A program made the position numbers and the translations under genes. The notes under the pieces were generated by a model, which saw only the letters and a program-made list of their open reading frames with translations, was not told the origin of the DNA and searched no databases. A stretch of 64,000 bases of DNA from contig NZ_AWGF01000004.1 of NCBI RefSeq assembly GCF_000495855.1, forward strand, positions 310,001-374,000. The letters are read 5' to 3'. This document shows, piece after piece, positions 8,213 through 17,476 of the stretch (position 1 is its first letter; each line of letters opens with the position of its first letter). The DNA is from Asticcacaulis sp. YBE204 (GTDB taxonomy: Bacteria; Pseudomonadota; Alphaproteobacteria; Caulobacterales; Caulobacteraceae).

Positions 8213-9277
8213 ATGACCCGTCAAGACCGTATCGACCAGCTCAAAGCCGCCGCGAAGGAACGCATCCTGATCCTCGACGGGTCGTGGGGCGTGATGATCC
8301 AGCGCCGCGGCCTTGAGGAACACGACTTCCTCGGCGAGCGTTTCAAGGGCCACAGGGGCCAGATGAAGGGCAATAACGATATCCTGTGCCTGACGCGGCC
8401 GGACATCATCACCGACCTGCATAATCAGTACTATGCCGCGGGTGCGGATATTTCCGAGACCAATACCTTTTCGGCGACGACCATCGCCATGGACGACTAT
8501 CATCTCGACGCGCAGGCCTGCTGGGACATCAACTACGAAGGCGCAAAACTGGCGCGCGCCGCCGCCGATGCCTGGACCGCGAAGGAGCCTGAAAAGCCGC
8601 GCTTCGTGGCGGGCTCGATCGGGCCGTTGAACAAGATGCTTAGCATGTCGTCGGACGTCAACGATCCCGGCGCGCGTCTGGTGACCTTCGATCAGGTCTA
8701 TGAAGCCTATAAACAGCAGGTCAAGGCGCTGAACGAAGGCGGGGTCGATCTCTATCTGATCGAAACCATCACCGACACGCTGAATTGCAAGGCGGCGCTG
8801 AAAGCCATCATGGACCTCGAAGATGAGGGGATGGACACGCTGCCGATCTGGATTTCGGGCACGATCACCGACCGTTCGGGTCGCACATTGTCAGGCCAGA
8901 CCGCCGAAGCCTTCTGGAACTCAGTCAAGCACGCCAAGCCGTTCGCCATCGGCTTCAACTGCGCTCTGGGGGCCGACCTGATGCGCCCACACATCGCCGA
9001 ACTGGCCCGCGTCGCCGATACGCTGGTCGCCGCCTATCCCAATGCAGGCCTGCCGAACGCCATGGGGCAGTACGACGAGCAGCCGCACGAAATGGCGCAC
9101 GAACTGCACGAATGGGCCAAGGACGGGCTGGTCAATATCCTCGGCGGGTGTTGCGGCACGACACCGGACCACATCAAACACGTCGCCGACGAGGTGCGCG
9201 GCTTCGCGCCGCGCGTCCCGCCCGAGCGGCCCAAGGCCCTGCGTCTGGCCGGGCTTGAGCCGTTCGAGCTGACCTAA
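8213..9277 (+). CDS. metH: Methionine synthase, homocysteine-binding subunit (MetH N-terminal module)
   Basis: This 354-residue protein corresponds to module 1 alone of cobalamin-dependent methionine synthase, the part that binds zinc and activates homocysteine. Zinc ligands are the Cys of GFNCALG near residue 246 and the pair in GGCCGTTP near residue 309. The N-terminal ILDGSWGVMIQ and the DISETNTFSAT segment are typical. The rest of MetH is encoded at 13950. A split metH is known in Caulobacter, but there the halves are, as I recall, adjacent. The gene closes the metF operon and its 3' end overlaps the convergent gene at 9274 by four bases. Confidence 0.95.
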   Translation: MTRQDRIDQLKAAAKERILILDGSWGVMIQRRGLEEHDFLGERFKGHRGQMKGNNDILCLTRPDIITDLHNQYYAAGADISETNTFSATTIAMDDYHLDAQACWDINYEGAKLARAAADAWTAKEPEKPRFVAGSIGPLNKMLSMSSDVNDPGARLVTFDQVYEAYKQQVKALNEGGVDLYLIETITDTLNCKAALKAIMDLEDEGMDTLPIWISGTITDRSGRTLSGQTAEAFWNSVKHAKPFAIGFNCALGADLMRPHIAELARVADTLVAAYPNAGLPNAMGQYDEQPHEMAHELHEWAKDGLVNILGGCCGTTPDHIKHVADEVRGFAPRVPPERPKALRLAGLEPFELT

Positions 9278-9807
9278 CCTTTCGGCGGAGGCGGGAGATT
9301 AGTCTGCGCCGGGCCCGACGGTCCGGTCATGTTACAGCGCCACGTGCCGAATACCGTCATCCAGCACGCACCTTGCGCCTTCTCGACGCGCGAACGTGAG
9401 CAGTTGAGCGCCGGATTGCCGCCACCGATTTTGACGGCCTTCGGATCGCGGCAGACGACCCAGGTGAATGACCCCTGCAAGGAATGAACGGGTTTTTTGA
9501 CGTCGGAATCCGGCATGGTCATATATTCGCCGCGACCCATATGCGGACGCGGCTTGCTGGCCTTGATGACAAGGTCTTCGACCAGCCAGAGTTCGTCGCT
9601 GGCATTGATCGTTTCACGCTCGCAGCGGACCAACCCCTGAAGCGCCGCAACCGGTGGCAGGGTTTTCGAGGTGATGTCGGCGCACTTGGTTACCGGATTA
9701 CGCGCCCCCCACTGCGCACCGCTTTGCTGTGCATAGGCCGCCAGCCCTACCAAGGTCATCGCAGCCGCTCCGGCGGCCACTGCATAAGTTCGTACACGCG
9801 CCAACAT
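9274..9807 (-). CDS. Secreted hypothetical protein
   Basis: A 177-residue protein with a signal peptide (MLARVRTYAVAAGAAAMTLV, cleavage likely near AYAQQ). The mature part has five cysteines, which could form disulfides, and a proline-rich C-terminus (NLPPPPKG). No family is recognised. ATG 9807 is preferred because the signal peptide begins there and GGGAGA lies upstream; a longer reading from 9855 adds an implausible N-terminus. It converges on the first metH gene. Confidence 0.7.
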   Translation of the reverse strand: MLARVRTYAVAAGAAAMTLVGLAAYAQQSGAQWGARNPVTKCADITSKTLPPVAALQGLVRCERETINASDELWLVEDLVIKASKPRPHMGRGEYMTMPDSDVKKPVHSLQGSFTWVVCRDPKAVKIGGGNPALNCSRSRVEKAQGACWMTVFGTWRCNMTGPSGPAQTNLPPPPKG

Positions 9808-9943
9808 CGTCGTCTCCCTGAATGCCGTTTTATCTCGCTCCGGAAAGCACCACATATCGGCGCAAAAATCCAGCCAACATTGTTATTTTTAACTATAGCC
9901 AAGCTTTCGCAACTGCGTTAGCGTCCGGTTTCAGGTGTAACGA

Positions 9944-11506
9944 ATGGGGCTGGACGTGACGACACGACGCGATATTCTGATGCGCTTCGGCGCGGTGGCG
10001 GGAACGGCGGGTGCCTATGCGGCCATGCACGCTCTGGGGCTGTCGGGCAGCGAAGCCTGGGCCGGGACGCCGGACCTGCAACCGGGTTCGGGCAAGGGCG
10101 TCCGGGTCATCATCCTTGGGGCCGGGGTGGCCGGGATGTCGGCGGCCTATGAATTGCGCAAGGCCGGTTACGACTGCCTGATCCTTGAAGCGCGGACCCG
10201 TGCGGGCGGGCGCAATTTTACGGTCCGCAAAGGCACGGTCATCGATTACGGCGACGGCACGACCCAGACCTGCGCCTTCGATGAGGGGCACTATTTCAAC
10301 GCTGGACCGGCGCGTATCCCCAGTCATCATCAGGCGACGCTCGGCTACTGCCGTGAATTCGGCATTGCCATGGAAACCGAGGTCAACTGGTCCGGCACGG
10401 CGCGCATCCAGACCGATCGCCTGAACGGCGGCAAGGCCTTCGAGATGCGTCAGGCCATCTTCGATTTTCGCGGTCACATGGCCGAACTGCTGGCCAAGGT
10501 CGCCAAGAAGGGCGCGCTCGACGACAAGTTTTCCTCCACCGACCGCGATCAGCTTATCGCCGGTCTGGGGCAGTGGGGAGGCTTAGGCGAAACGCTCACC
10601 TATGACGGCTGCGAAGGGGCGGGCTTCGAGATCGAACCGGCGGCGGGCAAGGTGCGCGGTCAGCACCGCAAGCCCCTGCCGATGTCGGTGGTCGGCGACC
10701 CCTTCGTGCAAGGTATGGCGGGCTTTGCCGACCTGATCGACATGCAGGCGACCATGCAGCAGCCCGTCGGCGGCATGGACCGCATCCCGGCGGCGTTCGA
10801 AGCGCACCTGCCCGGTGTTATCCGCTTCGGCTGCGAGGTGAAGCGCCTCCGCAAAAAGGGCAAGGGCGTCGAGGTCTATTATCTGGACAAGGCCGCAGGT
10901 ACCCCGCAGGTGGCGGTCGCCGACTACTGCATCTCGACCCTGCCGCTGCCGGTGATGAACCGGATCGACAGCGACCTGTCGAAGCCGGTCAAGGCGGCGA
11001 TCGCGCGCAACGCCGTCATCGGCGACGGCTACAAGATCGCCTTTCAGGGGCCGCGCTTCTGGGAAACCGAGGCCCATATCTATGGCGGGCTGAGCTTCAC
11101 CGACCGCGAAACCTTCATCACCTGGTATCCGTCGAACGGCTTCCATCAGCCTGAAGGCGTGCTGGTGGCGGGCTATAATTTCAACGGCGATATGGGTAAG
11201 CGGTCCTTCCCGGATCAGGTCGCCTATGCGCGCGACACCATCGAGCGGCTGCATCCGGGTCGGTCGGGGCTTTTGCGCGCGCCGATCTCGATGCACTGGG
11301 GCCGGGCGCCCTACAGTCAGGGTCTGGCCAGTCAGATTGCTTTCGACGATCCGACGGGTTACGATTTGCTCAGCCAGCCCGACGGGCCGATCTACTTCGC
11401 GGGCGACTATATGAGCTACGTTACGGCGTGGCAGCAGGGGGCCTTCTGTTCGGCTCATCGCGTCGTCAATATGATCGCAGACCGTCAGAAATCTTTGAAA
11501 GCATAG
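9944..11506 (+). CDS. Exported FAD-dependent amine oxidase family protein
   Basis: A 520-residue flavin amine oxidase. The N-terminus has a twin-arginine-type signal (TTRRDILMRFG, then a hydrophobic alanine-rich stretch), so export of the folded flavoprotein is likely. The dinucleotide-binding motif is VIILGAGVAGMSAAYELRKAG near residue 54, followed by EARTRAGGR. The C-terminal FAD motif is GPIYFAGDYMSY near residue 485. Substrates of such enzymes are amino acids or amines, which are oxidised to imines with release of peroxide. An exported RidA protein is encoded nine bases downstream. GTG 9956 (MTTRRDIL) is an alternative start. Confidence 0.85.
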   Translation: MGLDVTTRRDILMRFGAVAGTAGAYAAMHALGLSGSEAWAGTPDLQPGSGKGVRVIILGAGVAGMSAAYELRKAGYDCLILEARTRAGGRNFTVRKGTVIDYGDGTTQTCAFDEGHYFNAGPARIPSHHQATLGYCREFGIAMETEVNWSGTARIQTDRLNGGKAFEMRQAIFDFRGHMAELLAKVAKKGALDDKFSSTDRDQLIAGLGQWGGLGETLTYDGCEGAGFEIEPAAGKVRGQHRKPLPMSVVGDPFVQGMAGFADLIDMQATMQQPVGGMDRIPAAFEAHLPGVIRFGCEVKRLRKKGKGVEVYYLDKAAGTPQVAVADYCISTLPLPVMNRIDSDLSKPVKAAIARNAVIGDGYKIAFQGPRFWETEAHIYGGLSFTDRETFITWYPSNGFHQPEGVLVAGYNFNGDMGKRSFPDQVAYARDTIERLHPGRSGLLRAPISMHWGRAPYSQGLASQIAFDDPTGYDLLSQPDGPIYFAGDYMSYVTAWQQGAFCSAHRVVNMIADRQKSLKA

Positions 11507-11514
11507 GACACGTC

Positions 11515-12006
11515 ATGATCCGTACCGCCATTATCGCTGCGCTCGCGCTGACCGCCACCGCTGCAACTGCCGAAGAGGGCATCAAGCGCACCTATACGGG
11601 CAGCTTTCCCATCGCGCAGTCGGTCACCGTGCCGCCGGGTTACAAGACCATCTATGTCAGCGGCATGGTCCCGGCGATCATCAATCCGGACGCGCCGACT
11701 GAGAGCTTCGAGGCCTATGGCGACACGGCGGCACAGACCGAATCGGTGCTCAAGCGCATCGAGACGGCGCTGAAAGCCGAAGGGGCCGGGTTCGGTGACG
11801 TCGTCAATATGAAGGTCTATCTGGTCGGCGACCCGAAGCTGGGTGGCAAGATGGACTTTGCCGGGATGATGAAGACCTACACCAAATATTTCGGCACGAC
11901 CGAGCAGCCGAACAAGCCGTCGCGCGTCACGGCGCAGGTCGCGGCGCTTGCCTCGCCCTATTTCCTTGTGGAAATCGAGGTCACGGCAGCGATCCCGGCG
12001 AAGTAA
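11515..12006 (+). CDS. Exported RidA/YjgF/Rid family protein
   Basis: A 163-residue protein with a Sec signal peptide (MIRTAIIAALALTATAATAE), followed by a Rid domain containing IYVSGMVP near residue 44, a QTESVLKRIETALKAEGAGFGDVVNMKVYL segment and a final FLVEIEVTA strand. Rid proteins hydrolyse reactive enamines and imines to ketones and ammonia. Most are cytosolic, so an exported form directly after an exported amine oxidase suggests that it handles that oxidase's imine product. ATG 11515 was chosen from the signal peptide and AGGA upstream. The conserved arginine of the RidA subfamily (usually in a S.R..V motif) is probably the R in PSRVTAQV. Confidence 0.85.
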   Translation: MIRTAIIAALALTATAATAEEGIKRTYTGSFPIAQSVTVPPGYKTIYVSGMVPAIINPDAPTESFEAYGDTAAQTESVLKRIETALKAEGAGFGDVVNMKVYLVGDPKLGGKMDFAGMMKTYTKYFGTTEQPNKPSRVTAQVAALASPYFLVEIEVTAAIPAK

Positions 12007-12067
12007 TTTTCATTGCCGATGCGCGGACGGCTGTCCTATAGGTGAGGGACAACTTCGAGACCTTACT

Positions 12068-13057
12068 ATGCGCATCACGATCCTCTTTGGCGGCCTGAGC
12101 CGCGAACGCCTTGTCTCCGTCGCCTCGGCGCAATCGCTGCACAAGGCGCTGCCCGAGGCCGATCTGTGGTTCTGGGACGAAGATAACAGTGTGCACGAGG
12201 CGTCGCCTCTGGCCCTGCTGGGGCATTCGCGGCCGTTCGAGATTACGTTCAGGGCCGACGGTCATTCTTTGGGCTTGATCGGCGAGGCGCTGGACAAGGC
12301 CGCTGCCGAAGGCCGGGTGCTGGTGCTGGGCCTGCACGGCGGCATCGCCGAAAACGGTCAGTTTCAGGTCATGTGCGAATCGCGCGGCGTCCCCTTCACG
12401 GGCTCCGGCTCGGCGGCGTCGCATCTGGCCTTCGACAAGGCCTCGGCCAAGCTGTTCGCCGGTTTCGCGGGGGTGGTCTCGCCATCGGGCGTGGCCCTGG
12501 CTGACATCGACGACGCCTTCGCGCAATACGGAAAGCTGGTCGCCAAGCCGGCGCAGGACGGGTCGAGCTTCGGCCTGATCTTCGTCAATTCGACCAACGA
12601 TATCGCTGCCGTGCGCGAAGCGGCGAAGACGACCGCCTATCTGATCGAGCCGTTTATCGAGGGGCGCGAGGCGACCTGCGGCGTGCTGGAACAGGCCGAC
12701 GGCTCGCTGATCGCCTTGCCGCCGGTGGAGATCATCCCCGATCGCGGCGCCTTCGATTATGAGTCGAAATACCTGTCGAACAAGACCGAGGAAATCTGTC
12801 CGGGCCGCTTCACCGAGGCCGAGACCGCCGCCATTCAGGACATGGCCATCCGCGCGCACAAGGCGCTGTCGTGCCGGGGCTATACGCGGACGGACTTTAT
12901 CGTGACACAAAATGGTCCCGTCTATATCGAGACCAACACCCTGCCGGGCATGACGGCCTCGTCGCTCTATCCGAAGGAACTGGCGGCGCAGGGGATCGCG
13001 TTTGCGGATTTCCTGCACGGACAGATCGACATCGCGGTGGGGCGAGAGAAACATTAA
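12068..13057 (+). CDS. ddl: D-alanine--D-alanine ligase family protein
   Basis: A 329-residue ATP-grasp enzyme that would join two D-alanines for peptidoglycan precursors. It starts MRITILFGGLSRERLVSVAS, the Ddl N-terminal G-G-x-S-x-E/R-x-x-V-S pattern. VLGLHGGIAENGQFQ, FTGSGSAASHLAFDK, a KPAQDGSSFG ATP-loop, and TRTDFIVTQNGPVYIETNTLPGM complete the family signatures. It is not in the dcw cluster, where ddl usually lies, but near the metH region. Start ATG 12068 fits the family N-terminus. Whether this is the only ddl of the genome is unknown. Confidence 0.87.
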   Translation: MRITILFGGLSRERLVSVASAQSLHKALPEADLWFWDEDNSVHEASPLALLGHSRPFEITFRADGHSLGLIGEALDKAAAEGRVLVLGLHGGIAENGQFQVMCESRGVPFTGSGSAASHLAFDKASAKLFAGFAGVVSPSGVALADIDDAFAQYGKLVAKPAQDGSSFGLIFVNSTNDIAAVREAAKTTAYLIEPFIEGREATCGVLEQADGSLIALPPVEIIPDRGAFDYESKYLSNKTEEICPGRFTEAETAAIQDMAIRAHKALSCRGYTRTDFIVTQNGPVYIETNTLPGMTASSLYPKELAAQGIAFADFLHGQIDIAVGREKH

Positions 13058-13163
13058 CCCCCTCTCCCCTACGGGGAGAGGGCTGGGGTGAGGGGGCTCT
13101 ACTCAGTCTGTTACACCCCCTCACCGGCGCTTCGCGCCACCCTCTCCCCGTAGGGGAGAGGGG
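13058..13163. repeat. REP-like paired palindrome (ctctcccc class)
   Basis: The left arm cccctctcccctacggggag and right arm ctctccccgtaggggagagg are each palindromic and repeat each other. Between them lie gggtgaggggg and ccccctcacc stretches and a gcgcttcgcgc centre. It begins right after the ddl stop codon and ends 16 bases before the next start. Confidence 0.85.
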
Positions 13164-13179
13164 ATTCACGGAGTTCCAT

Positions 13180-13569
13180 ATGACCGCCTGGGGCAATGGC
13201 CCGTTCGATAACGATGACGCCGCCGACTTCATGATCGATCTGGAGGAGACACCCGCGTGGGAGGCCGTGCGCAAGGCCTTCACGCAAGCGTTGGAAACGA
13301 CGGACTATCTCGGCCTGACCGAAGGGGCGCGGGTCTATGCGGCAGCGGCGTTTCTGAGCGTGGCGCTGGGCAAAAGCGAGATTTCGGCGCAGGACTATCA
13401 CATGATCATCGACGATCTGGGGGCTGTGCCCGACGATCTGGCGGCGCTCGCGCGCAAGGCCCTGACGCGCATCTGCGCCGCGGATTCCGAGATCGATGAA
13501 CTCTATCAGGGTGCGGCCTATGACGAATGGATCGCGACCGTGCGCTATATCGACAAGGCCTTGGCATGA
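13180..13569 (+). CDS. DUF4259 domain protein
   Basis: A 129-residue protein beginning MTAWGNGPFDNDDAADFMID, the characteristic DUF4259 opening (GxGxFENDxAxDW). The rest is helical, with acidic patches such as AADSEIDELY. Function is unknown; such genes often occur as small accessory genes. The ATG at 13180 follows a REP-like repeat, and the stop overlaps the next start (ATGA), so the two are translationally coupled. Confidence 0.85.
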   Translation: MTAWGNGPFDNDDAADFMIDLEETPAWEAVRKAFTQALETTDYLGLTEGARVYAAAAFLSVALGKSEISAQDYHMIIDDLGAVPDDLAALARKALTRICAADSEIDELYQGAAYDEWIATVRYIDKALA

Positions 13570-13943
13570 GCGATAACTGGGCCGAACGCCTCCTCATGGC
13601 CGCTGACGTACTGAAAGACGTGACGCCGGACGAGTTCCGCGTCGATCAGCCGTTTTATGACGAAATGACACTGGTCCTGACCGAGTACGAACTGACCGAC
13701 ACGGCTTACAAAGCCGCCGAACCGAACGTACCCTATCCACCGCAGTGGGAGCAGCTTTCCGCCGCTGTCAACGGCTCGACGCCCAACGAACTGCTGCTGC
13801 ACATTCTCGGCTGGGTGTCGCAGGGCCGGTGGATCGAGGCGCCGCTGGTACGCGTTCACGAAGCAGGCCTCCTCGAACCGGCGTTAAAGCGTCTGGCCGC
13901 CCACGTTTCCGCACTTGATATTGTGGCTGTAAAAGACGAATAG
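13566..13943 (+). CDS. Hypothetical protein coupled to DUF4259 and metH
   Basis: A 125-residue protein starting MSDNWAERLLMAADVLKDV. It is soluble, helical and without recognised motifs. Its start overlaps the DUF4259 stop by four bases, and the cobalamin subunit of MetH follows only six bases after its stop. It is therefore probably expressed with metH, but no functional link is evident. Confidence 0.65.
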   Translation: MSDNWAERLLMAADVLKDVTPDEFRVDQPFYDEMTLVLTEYELTDTAYKAAEPNVPYPPQWEQLSAAVNGSTPNELLLHILGWVSQGRWIEAPLVRVHEAGLLEPALKRLAAHVSALDIVAVKDE

Positions 13944-13949
13944 AACGTC

Positions 13950-16613
13950 ATGCTTCCTACATTTATCAATATCGGCGAACGCACTAACGTCACCGGTTCC
14001 GCCAGGTTCAAAAAGCTGATCGTCGAGGGCAACTATACCGCCGCGCTCGACGTCGCGCGTCAGCAGGTCGAGGCCGGGGCGCAGGTCATCGACATCAATA
14101 TGGACGAAGGCCTGCTCGACGCGGTCAAGGCCATGACGACGTTCCTGAACCTGCTGGCGGCCGAGCCCGATATCGCCCGCGTGCCGGTGATGATCGATTC
14201 GTCGAAATGGGAAGTCATCGAGGCCGGTCTGAAGTGCGTTCAGGGCAAGGCCATCGTCAATTCGATCTCGATGAAGGAAGGGATCGCCGCCTTCAAGCAC
14301 CATGCCCGCGAATGCCTGAAATACGGCGCGGCGGTGGTGGTCATGGCCTTCGACGAGGTGGGGCAGGCGGACACGGCGGCGCGCAAGATCGAAATCTGCA
14401 CGCGCGCCTACAATATCCTCGTCAATGAGGTCGGTTTCCCGCCGGAAGACATCATCTTCGACCCCAACATCTTCGCGGTGGCGACGGGGATCGAGGAACA
14501 CGACAACTACGCCGTCGATTTCATCGAAGGTACGCGCAAGATCAAGGAAACCCTGCCTTACGCGCGCATTTCGGGCGGGGTGTCGAACGTTTCGTTCTCG
14601 TTCCGCGGCAATGAACCCGTGCGCCGGGCGATCCACAGCGTGTTCCTCTACTACGCCATCAAGGCGGGCATGGACATGGGCATCGTCAACGCGGGCGACC
14701 TGCCGGTTTATGACGATATCGACCCGGAACTGCGTCAGGCGGTCGAGGACGTCATCCTCAATCGGCCGCAGCGGCATAATGTCTCGAACACCGAATGGCT
14801 GGTCGATCTGGCACCCAAATATAAGGGCGTCAAGGGCGAGGCGCCGGTGGTCAACCTCGTCTGGCGCGAAGGCACGGTCGAGGAGCGCCTGAAACACGCA
14901 CTGGTCAACGGCATCACCGAATTCATTGACGTCGATACCGAAGAGGCCCGTTTGCAGGCCGAACGCCCGCTGCACGTCATCGAAGGGCCGCTGATGGCCG
15001 GGATGAACGTCGTCGGCGACCTGTTCGGGGCGGGCAAGATGTTCCTGCCGCAGGTGGTTAAATCCGCCCGCGTCATGAAGCAGGCCGTGGCCTGGCTAAT
15101 GCCCTATATGGAGGCCGAAAAGGAGGCGCACGTCGCCGCCGGCGGCACCTATCAGGCGGCGGGCAAGATCCTGATGGCCACCGTCAAGGGCGATGTCCAC
15201 GATATCGGCAAGAACATCGTCGGCGTGGTTCTGCAATGTAACAATTACGAGGTCATCGACCTTGGGGTCATGGTGCCTGCCGACCGTATTTTAGCCGAAG
15301 CGAAAGAACACAAGGTCGATATGATCGGCCTCAGCGGCCTGATCACGCCGTCGCTCGACGAGATGGTCTTTGTGGCGCGTGAAATGCAGCGTCAGGGCTT
15401 CGATATCCCGCTGCTGATCGGCGGGGCGACGACCTCTAAAACCCATACGGCGGTCAAGATCGAGCCCGGCTATCATAACGATCAGGTCGTTTATGTGCTG
15501 GATGCCTCGCGCGCCGTGGGCGTCGTGTCGCAACTCCTCAGCGAGACTGACAAGACGCAGTTCGTCGCCGATACCAAGGCCGATTACGACAAGGTGCGCA
15601 TTGCCTACGGCAAGGGCGACACCAAGCCGCGCTCGGATCTGCCTGAGGCGCGTTCGAAGAAGTTCGTCATCGACTGGGATGCCGAAGCGCCCGTCGCGCC
15701 GTCCTTCCTGGGTTTGAAGACATTCTCGCCGTATGATTTGCACGATCTGGCCGACCATATCGACTGGACGCCGTTCTTCGCGACGTGGGAGCTGGCCGGG
15801 CGTTTCCCCGATATTCTCGACGATGAGATCGTCGGCGAGGCGGCGCGGGGCCTGTACAAGGACGCCCGCGAAATGCTGGCGCAGATCCTTGAGGAAAAGT
15901 GGTTCGAGGCGCGCGGCGTCGTCGGCTTCTGGCCCGCCAATGCCGACGAACACGACGATATCGAGGTCTATGCCGACGAGACGCGGACCGAGGTCATCGC
16001 CAAGTTCCACACCCTGCGTCAGCAGATGAAGAAGACCCGCGAAGGCCAGAACAATACGGCGCTGAGCGACTTCATCGCGCCGAAAGGCACGCTCGACTGG
16101 ATCGGCGGTTTCGCCGTCACCGCAGGCCACGGTGAGATGGAAATCGCGCACAAGTTCAAGGCGGCGGGTGACGATTATAACGCCATCCTGTCGACGGCTC
16201 TGGCCGACCGTCTGGCCGAGGCCTTCGCCGAAGCGCTGCACAAAAAGGTCCGGCGCGAACTGTGGGGCTATGCGGCAGACGAAGACCTCGACGTGGCGGG
16301 CCTGATCGCCGAACAGTACAAGGGCATCCGCCCGGCACCCGGCTATCCGGCCCAGCCGGATCATACGGAAAAATGGACTCTGTTCGACCTGCTCGATGCG
16401 CGCGACCGCACGGGTATGGAACTGACCGAAAGCTTGGCTATGACGCCCCCGGCGTCTGTGTCGGGTATGTATTTCGCCCATCCGAAGGCGCACTATTTCG
16501 GAGTCGGCAAGATCGAAAAGGATCAGGTCGAGGACTATGCCCGCCGCAAGGGCTGGACCGTCGATGAGGCCGAGCGGTGGCTTTCGCCGATATTGAATTA
16601 TATTCCTCAATAA
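13950..16613 (+). CDS. metH: Methionine synthase, folate/cobalamin/activation subunit (MetH C-terminal modules)
   Basis: An 887-residue protein holding MetH modules 2-4. The pterin-binding module opens with [13 protein letters not shown] at residues 5-17. The cobalamin cap and Rossmann modules follow, with the B12 ligand motif [11 protein letters not shown] near residues 414-424 and [13 protein letters not shown]. The SAM-dependent reactivation domain begins near residue 545 and has [14 protein letters not shown] near residue 795. With the 354-residue partner it totals 1241 residues, close to the single-chain E. coli enzyme (1227). It transfers a methyl group from 5-methyl-THF to homocysteine through methylcobalamin. 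It is separated from its partner gene by about 4.7 kb. It follows two small genes in the same orientation. Confidence 0.97.
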   Translation: MLPTFINIGERTNVTGSARFKKLIVEGNYTAALDVARQQVEAGAQVIDINMDEGLLDAVKAMTTFLNLLAAEPDIARVPVMIDSSKWEVIEAGLKCVQGKAIVNSISMKEGIAAFKHHARECLKYGAAVVVMAFDEVGQADTAARKIEICTRAYNILVNEVGFPPEDIIFDPNIFAVATGIEEHDNYAVDFIEGTRKIKETLPYARISGGVSNVSFSFRGNEPVRRAIHSVFLYYAIKAGMDMGIVNAGDLPVYDDIDPELRQAVEDVILNRPQRHNVSNTEWLVDLAPKYKGVKGEAPVVNLVWREGTVEERLKHALVNGITEFIDVDTEEARLQAERPLHVIEGPLMAGMNVVGDLFGAGKMFLPQVVKSARVMKQAVAWLMPYMEAEKEAHVAAGGTYQAAGKILMATVKGDVHDIGKNIVGVVLQCNNYEVIDLGVMVPADRILAEAKEHKVDMIGLSGLITPSLDEMVFVAREMQRQGFDIPLLIGGATTSKTHTAVKIEPGYHNDQVVYVLDASRAVGVVSQLLSETDKTQFVADTKADYDKVRIAYGKGDTKPRSDLPEARSKKFVIDWDAEAPVAPSFLGLKTFSPYDLHDLADHIDWTPFFATWELAGRFPDILDDEIVGEAARGLYKDAREMLAQILEEKWFEARGVVGFWPANADEHDDIEVYADETRTEVIAKFHTLRQQMKKTREGQNNTALSDFIAPKGTLDWIGGFAVTAGHGEMEIAHKFKAAGDDYNAILSTALADRLAEAFAEALHKKVRRELWGYAADEDLDVAGLIAEQYKGIRPAPGYPAQPDHTEKWTLFDLLDARDRTGMELTESLAMTPPASVSGMYFAHPKAHYFGVGKIEKDQVEDYARRKGWTVDEAERWLSPILNYIPQ

Positions 16614-16750
16614 CCCCCTCTCCCCTGCGGGGAGAGGGCTGGGGTGAGGGGGAAAGGCCGCAGCCCCCTCATCCGCCGCTTCGCGGCACCCAACGCTTGC
16701 GAAAGCTATACTTTCGTTAACGCTATACCCCGTAGGGGCGAAGGGAAGGG
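16614..16750. repeat. REP-like paired palindrome with an inserted hairpin
   Basis: The left arm (cccctctcccctgcgggg) and the ccgcttcgcgg centre match the ctctcccc class. The right arm is interrupted near 16691-16726 by a stretch holding cgaaag/ctttcg in a small hairpin, bounded by direct copies of aacgct at 16692 and 16719. The repeat resumes with ccccgtagggg. It begins at the metH stop and ends shortly before the next ribosome site. Confidence 0.75.
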
Positions 16751-16755
16751 ATTTA

Positions 16756-17376
16756 ATGAACGAAGCCGAAGACCGCAAACAACGCTCGATCAAAATCCTG
16801 AAGGCGAGGGGGCTGCCCGTCCTCGACAGCCTGCCGGAAATCGAGACCGTCGAAGACACCACCATCCGCTCAGGCGAAGCCATCGTTCGGCGCATCCTGT
16901 GCCTGACCGCCGTGGCGCGGGCGGCGTTTGTCGGGCAGACCGATCCGGTCCTGCCGTTCGTGGCGCGCTGGAAACTCGATCCGCATCTGACACCGGATGA
17001 GCGCGAATTTCTGCAATCGGGCAAGGTGGTGGAAACTGACGGCATAAAGTTTAGTTGGCGGATCGAGGCTATCGTGCCGCTGGCCTGGGCGATCGGGCTT
17101 TACGCCGATCTGTGGTTTCCCGAAGAGGAAACTCATGCCGAAGACGTGCTGGAGTACTGGGAGTCGTTCAGCCATCCGGACCTGACGCGCATCGGGCATC
17201 GAGAGGCGGCGGATATCCTCGATCAGGCCGACCTGATCTATCGCGCACACTGGGCAGTGCGGGAAGGGGCCTCCAACGGGCTGCACGGCGGCGTGGTTCG
17301 TGAACGCCACCACGCGCTCAACTGGCTGATCTGTTACGAAGACGACGACTGGGACGACGTTCAAACGGATACGTAA
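16756..17376 (+). CDS. DUF4272 domain protein
   Basis: A 206-residue protein. The family hallmarks are WRIEAIVPLAWAIGL near residues 95-109, the ILDQADLIYRAHWAVRE segment near residue 155 and VVRERHHALNWLI near residue 178. The function of DUF4272 is unknown; no membrane segment or signal peptide is present. The start ATG has AAGGG five bases upstream. It stands alone between a repeat and a toxin-antitoxin module. Confidence 0.85.
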   Translation: MNEAEDRKQRSIKILKARGLPVLDSLPEIETVEDTTIRSGEAIVRRILCLTAVARAAFVGQTDPVLPFVARWKLDPHLTPDEREFLQSGKVVETDGIKFSWRIEAIVPLAWAIGLYADLWFPEEETHAEDVLEYWESFSHPDLTRIGHREAADILDQADLIYRAHWAVREGASNGLHGGVVRERHHALNWLICYEDDDWDDVQTDT

Positions 17377-17397
17377 TCGGAGTTTATATGGTTTAAT

Positions 17398-17424
17398 CGG
17401 TTTAAATCAGTTTGATTTAAACCG
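17398..17424. promoter_or_regulatory. Palindromic operator of the first toxin-antitoxin operon
   Basis: The perfect inverted repeat cggtttaaatc/gatttaaaccg, with a five-base spacer, is followed at 17431 by a second GGTgatattttaaACC half-palindrome. The site lies 53 bases before the antitoxin start, where ribbon-helix-helix antitoxins usually bind to repress their own operon. Confidence 0.65.
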
Positions 17425-17476
17425 AACTGGTGATATTTTAAACCAGCTCGGTTGTAGAATTAACCACAGGAAGATC

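Noticed and set aside
15291-17045. 584-codon minus-strand frame across metH and DUF4272
   Set aside because: It runs across two well-supported genes and a repeat, and its translation shows no domain.
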